Positions 36,734 to 46,795 of a stretch of 64,000 nt of DNA are shown here, piece after piece. A model generated the notes under the pieces. That model was given only the letters and a program-made list of their open reading frames with translations, searched no databases and was not told the origin of the DNA. Every line of letters begins with the position of its first letter. The first letter of the stretch is position 1. Origin of the DNA: Prochlorococcus sp. scB245a_520K10. Its GTDB lineage: Bacteria > Cyanobacteriota > Cyanobacteriia > PCC-6307 > Cyanobiaceae. The position numbers were made by a program, and so were the translations under genes. Location: positions 62,001 to 126,000 of the forward strand of contig JFNU01000004.1 in the NCBI GenBank assembly GCA_000634515.1. The letters are read 5' to 3'.

Positions 36734-37027
36734 ATGACAAAAATAAGTAAAGAAGAAGTAAAAAAAGTTGCCCATTTAGCGAGATTGGAACTAAATGAGC
36801 ATGAAATTAGTAATCATGCAGAACAACTAGAAAAAATATTGGAATATATAAAGCAACTTGAAAAAATTGATACAGATAATGTGCCTTCTACAACTAGAGC
36901 GATAGAAGTGATTAATGTATTTAGAAAAGACGAAAAGAAAAATTCTAATTGTACTCAAGAGCTCTTGGAATTGGGCCCATCCAGAGAAGATAAATATTTT
37001 AAAGTGCCCAAAATTATAAGTGAATGA
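36734..37027 (+). CDS. gatC: Aspartyl/glutamyl-tRNA amidotransferase subunit C
   Basis: This is the 97-residue small subunit of the GatCAB complex, which converts Glu-tRNA(Gln) to Gln-tRNA(Gln). MTKISKEEVKKVAHLARLELNEHEISNHAEQLEKILEYIKQLEKIDTDNVPST is the standard GatC pattern. gatA and gatB are not adjacent, as is common in cyanobacteria. A 168-base AT-rich gap without visible signals lies upstream. Confidence 0.94.
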   Translation: MTKISKEEVKKVAHLARLELNEHEISNHAEQLEKILEYIKQLEKIDTDNVPSTTRAIEVINVFRKDEKKNSNCTQELLELGPSREDKYFKVPKIISE

Positions 37028-37028
37028 G

Positions 37029-38105
37029 CTAGTTGCTTCCTATAAATGTTTTATTGACTATTTTTAATAAAAATTTTTTAATTTTATAGCTTGGATATAA
37101 ATTGATAATTTTTCTAATTTTACCTCTCCTTCTGCTATGACTCCTTACGCCTATTAATAGATCATAAATAAAGTTAAAAATATCATCTTTACTTTCAAAT
37201 ATTCCAACTCTTTGAGGGGAACCCTTCACATCCAATAATGGCTTAGTTTTTTCATAGGCTACTTTGTATTCAAACCAAGGAATTGAAGGCCAAAGATGAT
37301 GAATGAGATGGTAATTTTGACCCATTATTAATATATTCATAAATTTGCTTGGATAAACTCTAGAGTTTATCCATTTATTTCTTGATCGAAAAGGTCTATG
37401 AGGAAGATAATCAAAAAATATTCCAAGAGTAACTCCCACCATTAATGCTGGTCCAAACCAAAGATTATAAATTAGATTCATAAAGTCAAATTTTATGCCT
37501 GCCAAAATTATTGTTATAAAGATCGATCTTTCTATTCCCCATTGTAGTAATTCATATTTTCGCCAAAGCTTTCTTTGAAAGAAAAATACTTCATGATAAA
37601 AAAATCTTGGGGCAATTAGCCAAATGGGGCCAAAAGTACTGACAATGTGGTCAGGATCATTTTTGGGATGATTTACATGAATATGATGTTGTAAATGTAC
37701 TCTTGTAAAAACTGGGAAACTAAAACCTAAAAGAATTGCTGAACCATGACCCATTGCTTGATTTATCCAAGGAACAGGGTGAGCAGCTTTGTGACACGCA
37801 TCATGAATAACAGTACCTTCAATATGCAAAGCTAAAAAGGCAGTAGCCACTAGTAAAGGGAGAGGCCAAACACCTCTATACCATTGCCAAATGCTAAGAA
37901 AAGCTAGAAAATAACCCCCAAAAAAAAGCCCTAATGTTGGATTCCAAAAACTTGGGGGATCTACGTAATTTTTAATCTCCTTTTGCCAATTAAAAGTTCT
38001 TGAAGAATTAGTTATTTTTGTTGTATTTTTTTTGGTTAAGTTAGAAATCGTACCTTGTATTCTGTGAATAATATAACTGATATTTTTAGATGATTGTATG
38101 CTCAA
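37029..38105 (-). CDS. crtR: Beta-carotene hydroxylase CrtR
   Basis: This 358-residue membrane diiron oxygenase of the fatty acid desaturase superfamily makes zeaxanthin from beta-carotene. The histidine boxes are visible as HDACHKAAH, HLQHHIHVNH and QNYHLIHHLWP, with hydrophobic spans between them (LLVATAFLALHIEG, SIFITIILAGI, LMVGVTLGIFF). The WNPTLGLFFGGYFLAFLSIWQWYRGVWPLP start is typical of cyanobacterial CrtR. Zeaxanthin is the main photoprotective carotenoid in Prochlorococcus. It converges with gatC. Confidence 0.93.
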   Translation of the reverse strand: MSIQSSKNISYIIHRIQGTISNLTKKNTTKITNSSRTFNWQKEIKNYVDPPSFWNPTLGLFFGGYFLAFLSIWQWYRGVWPLPLLVATAFLALHIEGTVIHDACHKAAHPVPWINQAMGHGSAILLGFSFPVFTRVHLQHHIHVNHPKNDPDHIVSTFGPIWLIAPRFFYHEVFFFQRKLWRKYELLQWGIERSIFITIILAGIKFDFMNLIYNLWFGPALMVGVTLGIFFDYLPHRPFRSRNKWINSRVYPSKFMNILIMGQNYHLIHHLWPSIPWFEYKVAYEKTKPLLDVKGSPQRVGIFESKDDIFNFIYDLLIGVRSHSRRRGKIRKIINLYPSYKIKKFLLKIVNKTFIGSN

Positions 38106-38219
38106 ATGAAAAAAAAATTTTTAAAAGAGAGACTCGATTCAATTTTTATGTGTCAAATTAATCATCATAAGTTAAAAATATTTTTAAAATAAACCCCTTT
38201 CAATTATTATTTTATTTGA

Positions 38220-38301
38220 GCGGTCGTGGCGGAATTGGTAGACGCGCGAGTTTTAGGTACTCGTATCTTCGGGTGTGGGAGTTCAAGTCTCCCCGACCGC
38301 A
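38220..38301 (+). tRNA. tRNA-Leu (UAG)
   Basis: A full 82-base class II cloverleaf is present. GCGGTCG pairs with CGACCGC, the anticodon stem CGAGT/ACTCG encloses loop TTTAGGT (anticodon TAG), and a long variable arm (ATC/GGT around TTCG) precedes the T arm GGGAG-TTCAAGT-CTCCC. The CCA end is not encoded. Confidence 0.97.
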
Positions 38302-38371
38302 TTTAAGGAAATTCTGATACAAAGTTTATTTATCAATATCAAATTCTTATAATTCAAAAAATAATCAAATA

Positions 38372-38821
38372 ATGAATAGTTCGATATTTTATTTGGGATC
38401 TTTTTATATTGTAGTTGGGACTATATTTTTATTAGTACCTTTAATTTATCTGGAGCTCGGTAGACCAAAAGACTTAATAAAAGCTTTTTTTAATTTATCA
38501 ATAGGTTTCATATTAATAATTAAAAATTCAATTATAAATCAATCATTATTTATAATTTTCCTCTTAATTACAGTATTAGTTTTCATGTACTTAGTAGAGC
38601 TTTTTTTATTTAGATGGAATCAATTGACAGATAAAGAACAGAATAAGTTAACTACCTTTTTGGAATTTAAAAATAATCTTTCGAAAATATTAGAGGCTAT
38701 TAATCTTGGAGTTAAAAATTTTACAAAACCTTTAAATTTATTCAATTTTGATAGCAATAATGAAAAAATAAAGCCTAAAAAGTGGGTTAGAAATGATAAA
38801 AATGATAATATAAAAATTTGA
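38372..38821 (+). CDS. Ycf66-like membrane protein
   Basis: This 149-residue protein has an N-terminal span (FYLGSFYIVVGTIFLLVPLIYLEL) and two further spans around residues 40-75 (NLSIGFILIIKN, SLFIIFLLITVLVFMYLVELFLFR). A polar, Asn/Lys-rich C-terminal tail follows. The layout and the LGRPKDLIKAFFNLSIGFILI segment resemble the Ycf66 family of cyanobacteria and plastids, whose function is unknown. The match is by pattern and is tentative. Confidence 0.6.
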   Translation: MNSSIFYLGSFYIVVGTIFLLVPLIYLELGRPKDLIKAFFNLSIGFILIIKNSIINQSLFIIFLLITVLVFMYLVELFLFRWNQLTDKEQNKLTTFLEFKNNLSKILEAINLGVKNFTKPLNLFNFDSNNEKIKPKKWVRNDKNDNIKI

Positions 38822-38946
38822 TACTAAATCATCAATTTTTTTCTTGTAACATGTCAAAAAAAACTACAGGTTAATTAAGAAATAATATAATGAACTAGAT
38901 TTATTTAAACAACACTATTGATCACCAATATTTACTTTATCGTCGT

Positions 38947-41853
38947 ATGAAATCTCAAAATAAAAAAGAACTCAAATCAGAATTTTCTTACAAAGAAACT
39001 TTGAATTTGCTTAAAACTGAATTCTCAATGAGAGCTAACTCAGTTGTAAGAGAACCTGAGATTCAGAATTTTTGGGCTAATAATAATATTGATTTCGATT
39101 TAGGCTCAAAGAACTCAGGCAAAACATTCACACTACACGATGGCCCGCCTTATGCAAATGGAGCGCTTCATATGGGTCATGCACTTAATAAAGTTTTAAA
39201 AGACATAATAAATAAGTACAAAACTTTGAAAGGATTCAGAGTACATTACGTTCCTGGGTGGGATTGTCATGGTCTACCTATTGAATTAAAAGTGCTTCAG
39301 AATTTAAAATCTGATGAAAGGAAGAATCTTGATACTTTGAGTCTAAGAAAAAAAGCAACAGACTATGCATTCATACAAATAAACAATCAAATGGAGGGTT
39401 TCAAAAGGTGGGGTATATGGGGCGATTGGGATAACCCTTACTTAACCCTCAAAAAAAGTTATGAATCTGCTCAGATTGGAGTATTTGGGAAAATGTTTTT
39501 AAATGGATACATTTATCGAGGACTTAAACCTGTACATTGGAGCCCAAGTTCAAGGACTGCCCTTGCAGAAGCAGAGTTAGAATATCCTGAAGAACATTAT
39601 TCAAAAAGTATTTATGTTTCGTTGAAAATTACTAAACTATCTGACGAAATTCTTTTGAAATTCTGTAAAGAGAATCCAAATTTCAAAAAGGATTTTTTTC
39701 TTATGAATTCTCATATAACTATTTGGACTACTACACCCTGGACAATACCTGCAAATGAAGCGGTTGCAGTAAATCCGAAAATAAATTACGTTTTTGCAAT
39801 TGATGAAGGTAGACGAATATACCTTTTTGCAAAAGAATTATCTTCTGAAATTAGTAATAAATTGAATAAAGATTTTAATACCCTTTTAGATGTTAAAGGT
39901 TCTTCCTTGGAAGATATTGAATATCAACATCCTACTAAAAATAAAAATTGTAGAGTTTTGATTGGGGGAGATTATATCACTACTGAATCAGGTACTGGAA
40001 TTGTTCATACTGCACCAGGTCATGGAATAGATGATTTTAATGTGGGGAAAAAATACGATCTACCTACCACATGTGTTGTTGATGAGAAAGGTAACTTAAA
40101 TGAACATTCAGGTCAATTCAAAGGATCAAATGTCCTGAAAGACGCCAATGATTTAATTATTGAATATCTAAAAGGAAATAACTTGCTTTTATTACAAGAA
40201 AAATATAAGCATAGATATCCCTATGATTGGCGAACGAAAAAACCAACTATTTTTAGAGCAACAGAACAATGGTTTGCATCTGTAAATGGCTTCAGATCAT
40301 CTGCATTAAAGGCAATCGAAGATGTTGAATGGATGCCAGCAACAGGAAAGAAAAGAATTTATTCTATGGTCGTTGGTAGAGGAGATTGGTGTATTTCCAG
40401 ACAAAGGTCATGGGGGGTCCCAATTCCAGTTTTTTATAAAAAAAATGGTAAGGAAATTCTTCTAAATAGCGATACTATTAATCACATTAAAAAAATTTTT
40501 AGTGAACATGGAGCAGATATATGGTGGGATTGGGATGTTAAGAATCTATTACCAAAAAATTATGAAAAAGAATCTGATTTGTGGATTAAAGGAACAGATA
40601 CCATGGATGTGTGGTTCGATTCAGGATCTAGCTGGGCCGCAGTTTGTGAACAAAGAAGTGAATTACAGTACCCAGCAGATCTTTATTTAGAAGGTTCAGA
40701 TCAACATCGAGGTTGGTTCCAGTCTTCTTTGCTCACATCTGTTGCAGTTAATAATAAACCTCCATACAAAAAAGTTTTAACTCATGGTTTTGCACTTGAT
40801 GAAAATGGAAGAAAAATGAGCAAATCCTTAGGTAATGTTGTTGACCCAAATATGATTATTAATGGAGGTAATAATAAAAAAACTGAACCTGCTTATGGTG
40901 CTGATGTTCTGAGGCTATGGGTAAGCTCTGTAGATTATTCCGTAGATGTTCCAATTGGTTCAAACATACTCAAGCAATTATCAGACGTTTACAGAAAAGT
41001 TCGTAATACTGCAAGATATCTTCTAGGGAATATTCACGATTATGACCCTAATATTGATAGTTTTGAAATTGATCAACTACCGCTTTTGGATCAATGGATG
41101 TTAGGCAGATTAGTTGAGGTTACAGATCAAATATCAAATGCTTATGAAAACTATGAATTTTCAAAATTTTTTCAAATCTTACAAAGTTTTTGTGTTGTAG
41201 ATCTATCAAATTTTTATTTAGATATTGCAAAGGATAGGTTATATGTAAGTTCTAAATCACAATTTAGGAGGAGATCATGTCAGTATGTTATGTCTAGAGT
41301 AGTTGAAAATTTAGCTGTTCTTATTTCTCCAGTACTTTGCCATATGGCTGAAGATATTTGGCAAAATATTCCATATCCTACTAAAGAAAAATCTGTATTT
41401 CAAAGAGGATGGCCAATCTTTTCGAAGACATGGAAAAATGAAAGTCTCAATGAGCACATAGCAAATTTAAGAAATTTGAGAGTTGAAATTAACAAAGCTA
41501 TAGAAGGATGTAGAAACAAACAAATAATTGGAGCAGCTTTAGAAACAGAAGTTAATTATTTACCTGAAGATAAAGTTGTAAAAGATTCGCTAACTTGGCT
41601 TAAAAAATTTGGTAATGAAGATGTAGATTTATTTAGGGATTGGCTTATAGTCTCAAATTTTCAAGTTGTATCAGATTTGGTTGAGAATTCTATAACTATT
41701 GATAACAATGTATTTGGGAAAATTCAAATTCTTAAAGCTCAGGGTCAAAAATGTGATAGATGTTGGCATTATCAAAAAGAAACTTTTAGTGGAATCCAAA
41801 ATACAAAATTATGCAAAAGATGTTCAAATATTATTAATCTTGAATTTAATTAA
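38947..41853 (+). CDS. ileS: Isoleucyl-tRNA synthetase
   Basis: This 968-residue class I synthetase charges tRNA-Ile. The HIGH motif is in [22 protein letters not shown], with [11 protein letters not shown] following. The editing CP1 domain contains [22 protein letters not shown] and [21 protein letters not shown] is in [19 protein letters not shown]-terminal zinc finger with [10 protein letters not shown] and LCKRCS closes the protein. The stop overlaps the convergent small gene by four bases. Confidence 0.97.
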   Translation: MKSQNKKELKSEFSYKETLNLLKTEFSMRANSVVREPEIQNFWANNNIDFDLGSKNSGKTFTLHDGPPYANGALHMGHALNKVLKDIINKYKTLKGFRVHYVPGWDCHGLPIELKVLQNLKSDERKNLDTLSLRKKATDYAFIQINNQMEGFKRWGIWGDWDNPYLTLKKSYESAQIGVFGKMFLNGYIYRGLKPVHWSPSSRTALAEAELEYPEEHYSKSIYVSLKITKLSDEILLKFCKENPNFKKDFFLMNSHITIWTTTPWTIPANEAVAVNPKINYVFAIDEGRRIYLFAKELSSEISNKLNKDFNTLLDVKGSSLEDIEYQHPTKNKNCRVLIGGDYITTESGTGIVHTAPGHGIDDFNVGKKYDLPTTCVVDEKGNLNEHSGQFKGSNVLKDANDLIIEYLKGNNLLLLQEKYKHRYPYDWRTKKPTIFRATEQWFASVNGFRSSALKAIEDVEWMPATGKKRIYSMVVGRGDWCISRQRSWGVPIPVFYKKNGKEILLNSDTINHIKKIFSEHGADIWWDWDVKNLLPKNYEKESDLWIKGTDTMDVWFDSGSSWAAVCEQRSELQYPADLYLEGSDQHRGWFQSSLLTSVAVNNKPPYKKVLTHGFALDENGRKMSKSLGNVVDPNMIINGGNNKKTEPAYGADVLRLWVSSVDYSVDVPIGSNILKQLSDVYRKVRNTARYLLGNIHDYDPNIDSFEIDQLPLLDQWMLGRLVEVTDQISNAYENYEFSKFFQILQSFCVVDLSNFYLDIAKDRLYVSSKSQFRRRSCQYVMSRVVENLAVLISPVLCHMAEDIWQNIPYPTKEKSVFQRGWPIFSKTWKNESLNEHIANLRNLRVEINKAIEGCRNKQIIGAALETEVNYLPEDKVVKDSLTWLKKFGNEDVDLFRDWLIVSNFQVVSDLVENSITIDNNVFGKIQILKAQGQKCDRCWHYQKETFSGIQNTKLCKRCSNIINLEFN

Positions 41854-42152
41854 ATCCAGTTTCTGTTATTCAGAAAGAAAACAGAGTTTTGATTTTCTCT
41901 TATAAAGTTATCTTTGGTTTTTAAGGGTGCCTTATAAAGTTTAAAATTTGTAAGTATATAACTAAATTCTATAACTTTTTTCTCTAAATCTATTTCAATT
42001 GGATGAGTGGTTGAGCTACTGAACCCTTTGAAAATAATTATTTCTAATTGTTCTTTGTGATTTTCTTTTAAAATATAACCTTGAATTTTAAGAATCCTAT
42101 TAGGTATCTTGGAGCTTATTTTTTCTAGATTTTTTATTAAATCAATTTCTGC
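41850..42152 (-). CDS. Small protein with FKGFSSS motif (cyanobacterial/plastid family)
   Basis: About 100 residues from the internal ATG ([16 protein letters not shown]), or 110 from the track start at 42182. I prefer the shorter form, since it overlaps the upstream gene by 11 instead of 41 bases, but either is possible. The core [42 protein letters not shown] resembles a small cyanobacterial and plastid family with a conserved FKGFSSSxT motif. No function is known to me. It is coupled to the upstream membrane-protein gene. Confidence 0.7.
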   Translation of the reverse strand, partial: AEIDLIKNLEKISSKIPNRILKIQGYILKENHKEQLEIIIFKGFSSSTTHPIEIDLEKKVIEFSYILTNFKLYKAPLKTKDNFIRENQNSVFFLNNRNWI

Positions 42153-42765
42153 CATTGTCCGAGAAGCAAGAGTTTCTTCCATTTTTAGGTAATTTAATTA
42201 TTGACCATTGAATCAAGCCTAAAGTATAGATTAATAATGAAAATAACCCTAAAAATTTTGCTATCGGCTGAGTAAAGTTAGCTCCGAAGAAAAAATTAAA
42301 TAAACTTTTGATAATGATATAGAAATTTGCAGAAGGTTGAGTCCAAATTTCACATGCAGCTGAATTAATAAAAGATAAGCAACTAAAGTTCAGTACACTT
42401 TGAATTAAGAAATTGAAAGATATAAACGTAAGGGACCATCGCCATATTTTTGTTGTTGTGGTGAGGGAGTAAGAAAAATCATATTCTTTTAATTCATCAT
42501 TAATATCGTTCCAAAACCAAATTGAAATTGTAATTAATAATGTTGATATATTTGTTATTAAAAGAGCATAGTTATACTTACCTATTAAAAGTAAAAGGCT
42601 TATAAAAAATAAAAGAGATATTTTCCAATAAATTGATAAAAGTTTATTAACAGCTTTATTTCTTTTTTTAATTGACCAGAAGAATAATGTAACAGGAATA
42701 CCAACAAGGAAAATTATTGAAAGTTGAAAAGATAGCCAAATAGAAAGTTGATTAAAAACGTTCAA
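42142..42765 (-). CDS. Multi-span membrane protein, DUF3177-like
   Basis: This 207-residue protein has five or so hydrophobic segments: LSIIFLVGIPVTLFFWSI, SLLFFISLLLLIG, ALLITNISTLLITISIWFW, WSLTFISFNFLIQSVL and FLGLFSLLIYTLGLIQW. The YWKISLL stretch and the CEIWTQP loop recall the cyanobacterial DUF3177 family. Its role is unknown. Its end overlaps the start of the FKGFSSS gene, so the two form an operon. Confidence 0.68.
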   Translation of the reverse strand: MNVFNQLSIWLSFQLSIIFLVGIPVTLFFWSIKKRNKAVNKLLSIYWKISLLFFISLLLLIGKYNYALLITNISTLLITISIWFWNDINDELKEYDFSYSLTTTTKIWRWSLTFISFNFLIQSVLNFSCLSFINSAACEIWTQPSANFYIIIKSLFNFFFGANFTQPIAKFLGLFSLLIYTLGLIQWSIIKLPKNGRNSCFSDNGRN

Positions 42766-42888
42766 AACTTTTTCTTTTTATATACATAATTAATTAAACA
42801 TCAAACTGTTACTCTTTAACTTAGTATTGTCATAGTTATGAATATTATGCATCTTTATATTATTGGTGAGAAATAAAATAAATATTAT

Positions 42889-43518
42889 ATGAGACAGCAT
42901 GTCAATCCCCTTAGTAGAAATTTCAATGAAATTGAGAGAATCCCTTCTTTGATCGAACTATTTGGTGATTCTAAATTGAATCTTCATTTGGATATAGGTT
43001 GCGCTGCTGGTGAGTTTCTATTCGATTTAGCTTTAGTTAATACATGTTGGAATTATTTGGGAATTGAAATCCGAGAGAGATTAGTTAAAACTGCTAAATT
43101 AAAGGTGCAAGAAAGAGAAATCAAAAATTTATACTTTGTATTTGGTAATGCTAATAATATTTTGAATGATGGCCAAAGTAAATTTATTCTCGAAAATGTA
43201 AAAAGTATTTCTTTTAATTTTCCTGATCCATGGTTTAAAAAGAAACATTATAAAAGGCGTGTAATTCAGCCAGATTTTATTAATATTCTCTCAAATTCAT
43301 TGCAAGTAGGATCCCTAATTTTTATAAAAACTGATGTAAAGGACTTATTCGATTATATGGATTGCACCATATCAAGTAATCTTAATTTTAAAAATATAGA
43401 CAAAAAAGATTTTAATTATTCTAAAAGTTTTAATCCAAATAAAATTAAAACTAATAGGGAAAAATTAGTTATTGATAATAAACTTGATATTTTTGAGAGT
43501 ATTTATATAAAAATCTGA
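42889..43518 (+). CDS. trmB: tRNA (guanine-N7-)-methyltransferase
   Basis: This 209-residue SAM-dependent enzyme methylates G46 of tRNAs. The SAM-binding motif is [17 protein letters not shown], followed by [14 protein letters not shown]. The family-specific [23 protein letters not shown] is present intact. It is full length for TrmB. It converges with glmM across a 7-base gap. Confidence 0.95.
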   Translation: MRQHVNPLSRNFNEIERIPSLIELFGDSKLNLHLDIGCAAGEFLFDLALVNTCWNYLGIEIRERLVKTAKLKVQEREIKNLYFVFGNANNILNDGQSKFILENVKSISFNFPDPWFKKKHYKRRVIQPDFINILSNSLQVGSLIFIKTDVKDLFDYMDCTISSNLNFKNIDKKDFNYSKSFNPNKIKTNREKLVIDNKLDIFESIYIKI

Positions 43519-43525
43519 TTCATAA

Positions 43526-44878
43526 TTAATTTATTAGTGCATTAATTTCTAAATAGAGTTTGTTTGTTATTTCGCTTGATAAAAAATCAACCTTTTTATG
43601 ATTTTTGGCCTCAACAAGAATACGCATTAGGGGTTCAGTTCCGCTAGGCCTGATATAAATTCTACAATTGTCCGAATAAATTTCATGAAAATTTTTTATA
43701 GTTTGATCTATTAATATTTTGGTTTTTGGATTTATTTTATTAATATTAAAACCTAAATTAATGTTTGTTAGTTTTTGAGGAAAAGGATCAAAACTACTTT
43801 TAAGCCAATCATTTAAAGTAATATTTTTCTTTTTACAGTATTTAGAAATTTGAAGTGCAGTCAATATTCCATCTCCAGAAAAGTTATTAATTTTTGAAAG
43901 TATATGACCTGACTGCTCACCTCCTAAAACTGCTCTTTTTTTTACGATAGCTTCGTGAACGTATTTATCTCCTACATCAGTTCTATATAAAATTCCGCCA
44001 ATTTTATTCCAAGCCTTTTCAAAACCTAAATTTGCCATTTGAGTTGATATCAGCAAATTATTTGTAAGACTTTTTTGTTCCATAAGTTCTCTACCCCAAA
44101 GAAAAAGAATATGATCTCCATCCAATATATTGCCCTTAGAATCCACTCCGATTACCCTATCGGCGTCCCCGTCGAAGCTAAATCCCATATCTGCAGGACT
44201 TTCTCTTAATGCTCTTTTTAATGGTTCGAGATTAGTAGAACCACAATTCATATTAATTTTTAATCCATTTTTACTGTTATTGATAACTCTGACATCAGCA
44301 CCAAGATTTTGAAAAATTTTTTTGGCGCAGGTAGTTGCTGATCCATAGCATGTGTCTAATATTATTTTCATACCGTTTAATTTTTCTCCGCCCATCGTTT
44401 TTATTAGGCTTTTGATATAGATATCCATAAGCTCTTTATTTGTTTTTAAAGAGATTTCTTTTGTGCTAGCAGTCAAATTTGGATGTAACTCTTCAATTAA
44501 TTCTTGAATTTTATTTTCAAAAATTTTGGTGATTTTTTGACCATTATGGTCAAAAATTTTTATTCCATTATATTCAGGAGGATTATGGCTCGCAGATATC
44601 ATTATCCCACTACTCAGCTTCTCTTTTTTGATTAAAAAAGGGATAGCTGGGGTTGGGCAAATTCCAAGATTTATAAATTTTTTGCCACTTTCATTTATAC
44701 CTCTTGTTATTGCCTGAAGCAGAATATTCCCACTAATCCTTGTATCTCTTCCAATTAATATTGGATTATTATTTTCCAAATTTGAACCTAGAGAATATCC
44801 AACTTTATAGGCTAGAGCATAAGTTATTTCTTCATTAAATCTTCCTCTTATTCCATCAGTTCCAAAGATTGATTGCAT
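43526..44878 (-). CDS. glmM: Phosphoglucosamine mutase
   Basis: This 450-residue alpha-D-phosphohexomutase converts glucosamine-6-phosphate to the 1-phosphate for UDP-GlcNAc and peptidoglycan. The N-terminal [27 protein letters not shown] and the phosphoserine loop [19 protein letters not shown] are typical of GlmM. The metal loop is [12 protein letters not shown], and the sugar loop [22 protein letters not shown] binds phosphate near the end. It stands alone, divergent from the thioredoxin-like gene. Confidence 0.95.
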   Translation of the reverse strand: MQSIFGTDGIRGRFNEEITYALAYKVGYSLGSNLENNNPILIGRDTRISGNILLQAITRGINESGKKFINLGICPTPAIPFLIKKEKLSSGIMISASHNPPEYNGIKIFDHNGQKITKIFENKIQELIEELHPNLTASTKEISLKTNKELMDIYIKSLIKTMGGEKLNGMKIILDTCYGSATTCAKKIFQNLGADVRVINNSKNGLKINMNCGSTNLEPLKRALRESPADMGFSFDGDADRVIGVDSKGNILDGDHILFLWGRELMEQKSLTNNLLISTQMANLGFEKAWNKIGGILYRTDVGDKYVHEAIVKKRAVLGGEQSGHILSKINNFSGDGILTALQISKYCKKKNITLNDWLKSSFDPFPQKLTNINLGFNINKINPKTKILIDQTIKNFHEIYSDNCRIYIRPSGTEPLMRILVEAKNHKKVDFLSSEITNKLYLEINALIN

Positions 44879-45014
44879 AATAAAATTTCGGGAATCAAAA
44901 ATATTTTGATCATTATTCAGTTCTTATTTTATCAGTTGATTAAAAGGTAAAGGATTTAAATTCTCTTTATTTGTGCATCTTATTTATGATGTCTTTAGTT
45001 AGTAAGTATTTTTA

Positions 45015-45560
45015 ATGCAATCAGAGAGTAATGAGCCACTTTTAAATACGACTTTAAAAGCAATACTTGTTCTGTCTATTGCTTTGGTTATTATTTCTTT
45101 GGTATTGTTTAAAAATCTTTTTTTTCAATCAACTTTCCTCCTTAAGAAATTTGGAGAATCATCTGTTGAACCTGAAATAGCTTTTAAAAACAATAAACCT
45201 ACTTTTCTAGAATTTTATGCCGAGTGGTGTGAGGTTTGCAAAGAAATGGCTCCAAAAATATCTGTTTTAAAAGAGGAATATGAAAGAGATATTAATTTTG
45301 TTTTTTTAAATGTTGATAATCAAAAATGGGATAATTATATTCGAAAATTTGAAGTTAATGGAATTCCTCAAGTTAATCTTTTTGATAAAAAGGGAAATTT
45401 AATGTCTACTTTTATTGGTAAACAAGAAGAAATAAAAATAAGAAATTCTATAGACCAATTAGAGAGAGAAGCCGAATCTGAAGAAAAAATTCTTAGTGCT
45501 GAATTTTCAGTAATCAAAGAAAATAACAATAACAAGGTTAATCCTAGGACTCATGGATGA
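45015..45560 (+). CDS. txlA: Membrane-anchored thioredoxin-like protein (TxlA/HCF164 type)
   Basis: This 181-residue protein has one N-terminal span (AILVLSIALVIISLVLF) and a thioredoxin domain with the redox site FYAEWCEVCKEMAP. It continues FVFLNVDNQKWDNYIRKFEVNGIPQVNLFDKKGN with the cis-Pro loop. This matches TxlA of cyanobacteria and plastid HCF164, which pass reducing power into the thylakoid lumen for cytochrome b6f assembly. It converges with thyX at a 3-base gap. Confidence 0.88.
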   Translation: MQSESNEPLLNTTLKAILVLSIALVIISLVLFKNLFFQSTFLLKKFGESSVEPEIAFKNNKPTFLEFYAEWCEVCKEMAPKISVLKEEYERDINFVFLNVDNQKWDNYIRKFEVNGIPQVNLFDKKGNLMSTFIGKQEEIKIRNSIDQLEREAESEEKILSAEFSVIKENNNNKVNPRTHG

Positions 45561-45563
45561 TTA

Positions 45564-46196
45564 TTACCAATCTAGAGATTTTGATACAATAGGAAAACTT
45601 TGCTTAAAAATAGACTTGCAATTTTGGGCAATAGATTTGTGTTCTTCTTGAGTACCATGAGCTGATCTTAAGTGAATATAATGAATCCATGATCTACATG
45701 ATCCAGACATGTAGATTCTCGTTGGAGTTGCTAAGGGTAAAACAAATCTCGCACATTCTTTAGCTATTCCTTGAGCAAGTAAATCTTCATATAATTCTGA
45801 AGCAGCTTTAAAGTGGGATGAAATTTTTTCATTAAATCTTTTTTTTAACTCGTCAGGGAGGTCAGGAATAGAATTTTGTCTATTTTTAAAATCTTGTCTT
45901 CTCAACTCAGGTATAGGTATATTCCCCAATTGAGAACTATCTGCATATCTCTGAGAAAATTCCTGGAAAGTAAATGATCTATGTCTTAAAATTTGCGCTG
46001 CAATTCCTCTGTTTGTTTCTATTTGTAAGGTCATAAATGACTGTTCAAATACACTCCAATGTTCATTTTTGATACAATAACTCAATAATTTTGAATAGTC
46101 TTCATTCTTCTGATTTTTTGGATTACTTACTCTAGCAATGTAAGCCATTGTTTTTTCCGCATCCGGGGTTAGGGAAATTAGTTCAACTTTACTCAT
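45564..46196 (-). CDS. thyX: Flavin-dependent thymidylate synthase
   Basis: This 210-residue ThyX makes dTMP from dUMP using methylene-tetrahydrofolate and FADH2. The ThyX signature RHRxxSxxExSxRY is present as ILRHRSFTFQEFSQRY. CARFVLPLATPTRIYMSGSCRSWIHYIHLRS with the substrate residues follows. It is one base downstream of dcd, which helps supply dUMP through dUTP. Confidence 0.96.
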   Translation of the reverse strand: MSKVELISLTPDAEKTMAYIARVSNPKNQKNEDYSKLLSYCIKNEHWSVFEQSFMTLQIETNRGIAAQILRHRSFTFQEFSQRYADSSQLGNIPIPELRRQDFKNRQNSIPDLPDELKKRFNEKISSHFKAASELYEDLLAQGIAKECARFVLPLATPTRIYMSGSCRSWIHYIHLRSAHGTQEEHKSIAQNCKSIFKQSFPIVSKSLDW

Positions 46197-46197
46197 T

Positions 46198-46791
46198 TTA
46201 GATCTTTGCTAAAGTTACTTGCTCTGGTTGATTTTGATATTTACCTTTTCTATCTTCATATGTTGTTGAGCAAGGATCACCCTCAAAAAAGAGTAGTTGA
46301 CAAATACCCTCATTAGCATAAATTCTACAATCTGCACCTGAACTATTACTAAACTCTAATGTTAGGTGGCCTTCCCATCCTGCTTCTGCAGGCGTTGTAT
46401 TAACTATAATCCCTAATCTTGCGTAAGTACTTTTTCCAATGCATATTACAGTTATATTTTCTGGCACTTTCATCTTTTCAAAAGCCACTCCTAAACCATA
46501 GGAGTGAGCGGGAAGAATAAAAAAGTCTCCATCATCATCATGATGAAGAACAGTTTTTTCTAAATTTTTAGGATTAAACTTTTTAGGGTTCATCACAGTA
46601 CCAGGAATATGTCGAAAAATTAGGAATTCTTTTGATGAGAGCCTTAAGTCATAGCCATAAGAGGAACATCCATAACTCAAAACCGGCTTTTGTTGATTAT
46701 CAGGCTCAAGATGCCGCACCAAATTTGATTGGAAAGGATTTATCATCCCCTCAGATGCTTTTTGATTTATCCAGAGATCATTTTTAAGCAT
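46198..46791 (-). CDS. dcd: dCTP deaminase
   Basis: This 197-residue enzyme converts dCTP to dUTP on the way to dTMP. YGCSSYGYDLRLSSKEF, KSTYARLGIIVNTTPAEAGWEGHLTLEFSNSSG and CQLLFFEGDPCSTTYEDRKGKYQNQ are Dcd family segments. It lies between the CobO-like gene (4-base gap) and thyX (1-base gap), a compact operon for thymidylate supply. Confidence 0.95.
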   Translation of the reverse strand: MLKNDLWINQKASEGMINPFQSNLVRHLEPDNQQKPVLSYGCSSYGYDLRLSSKEFLIFRHIPGTVMNPKKFNPKNLEKTVLHHDDDGDFFILPAHSYGLGVAFEKMKVPENITVICIGKSTYARLGIIVNTTPAEAGWEGHLTLEFSNSSGADCRIYANEGICQLLFFEGDPCSTTYEDRKGKYQNQPEQVTLAKI

Positions 46792-46795
46792 TGTT

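Noticed and set aside
38220-38301. tRNA-Leu as a possible genomic-island attachment site
   Set aside because: No duplicated tRNA end, integrase or atypical composition is present on either side. Flanking genes are core genes.
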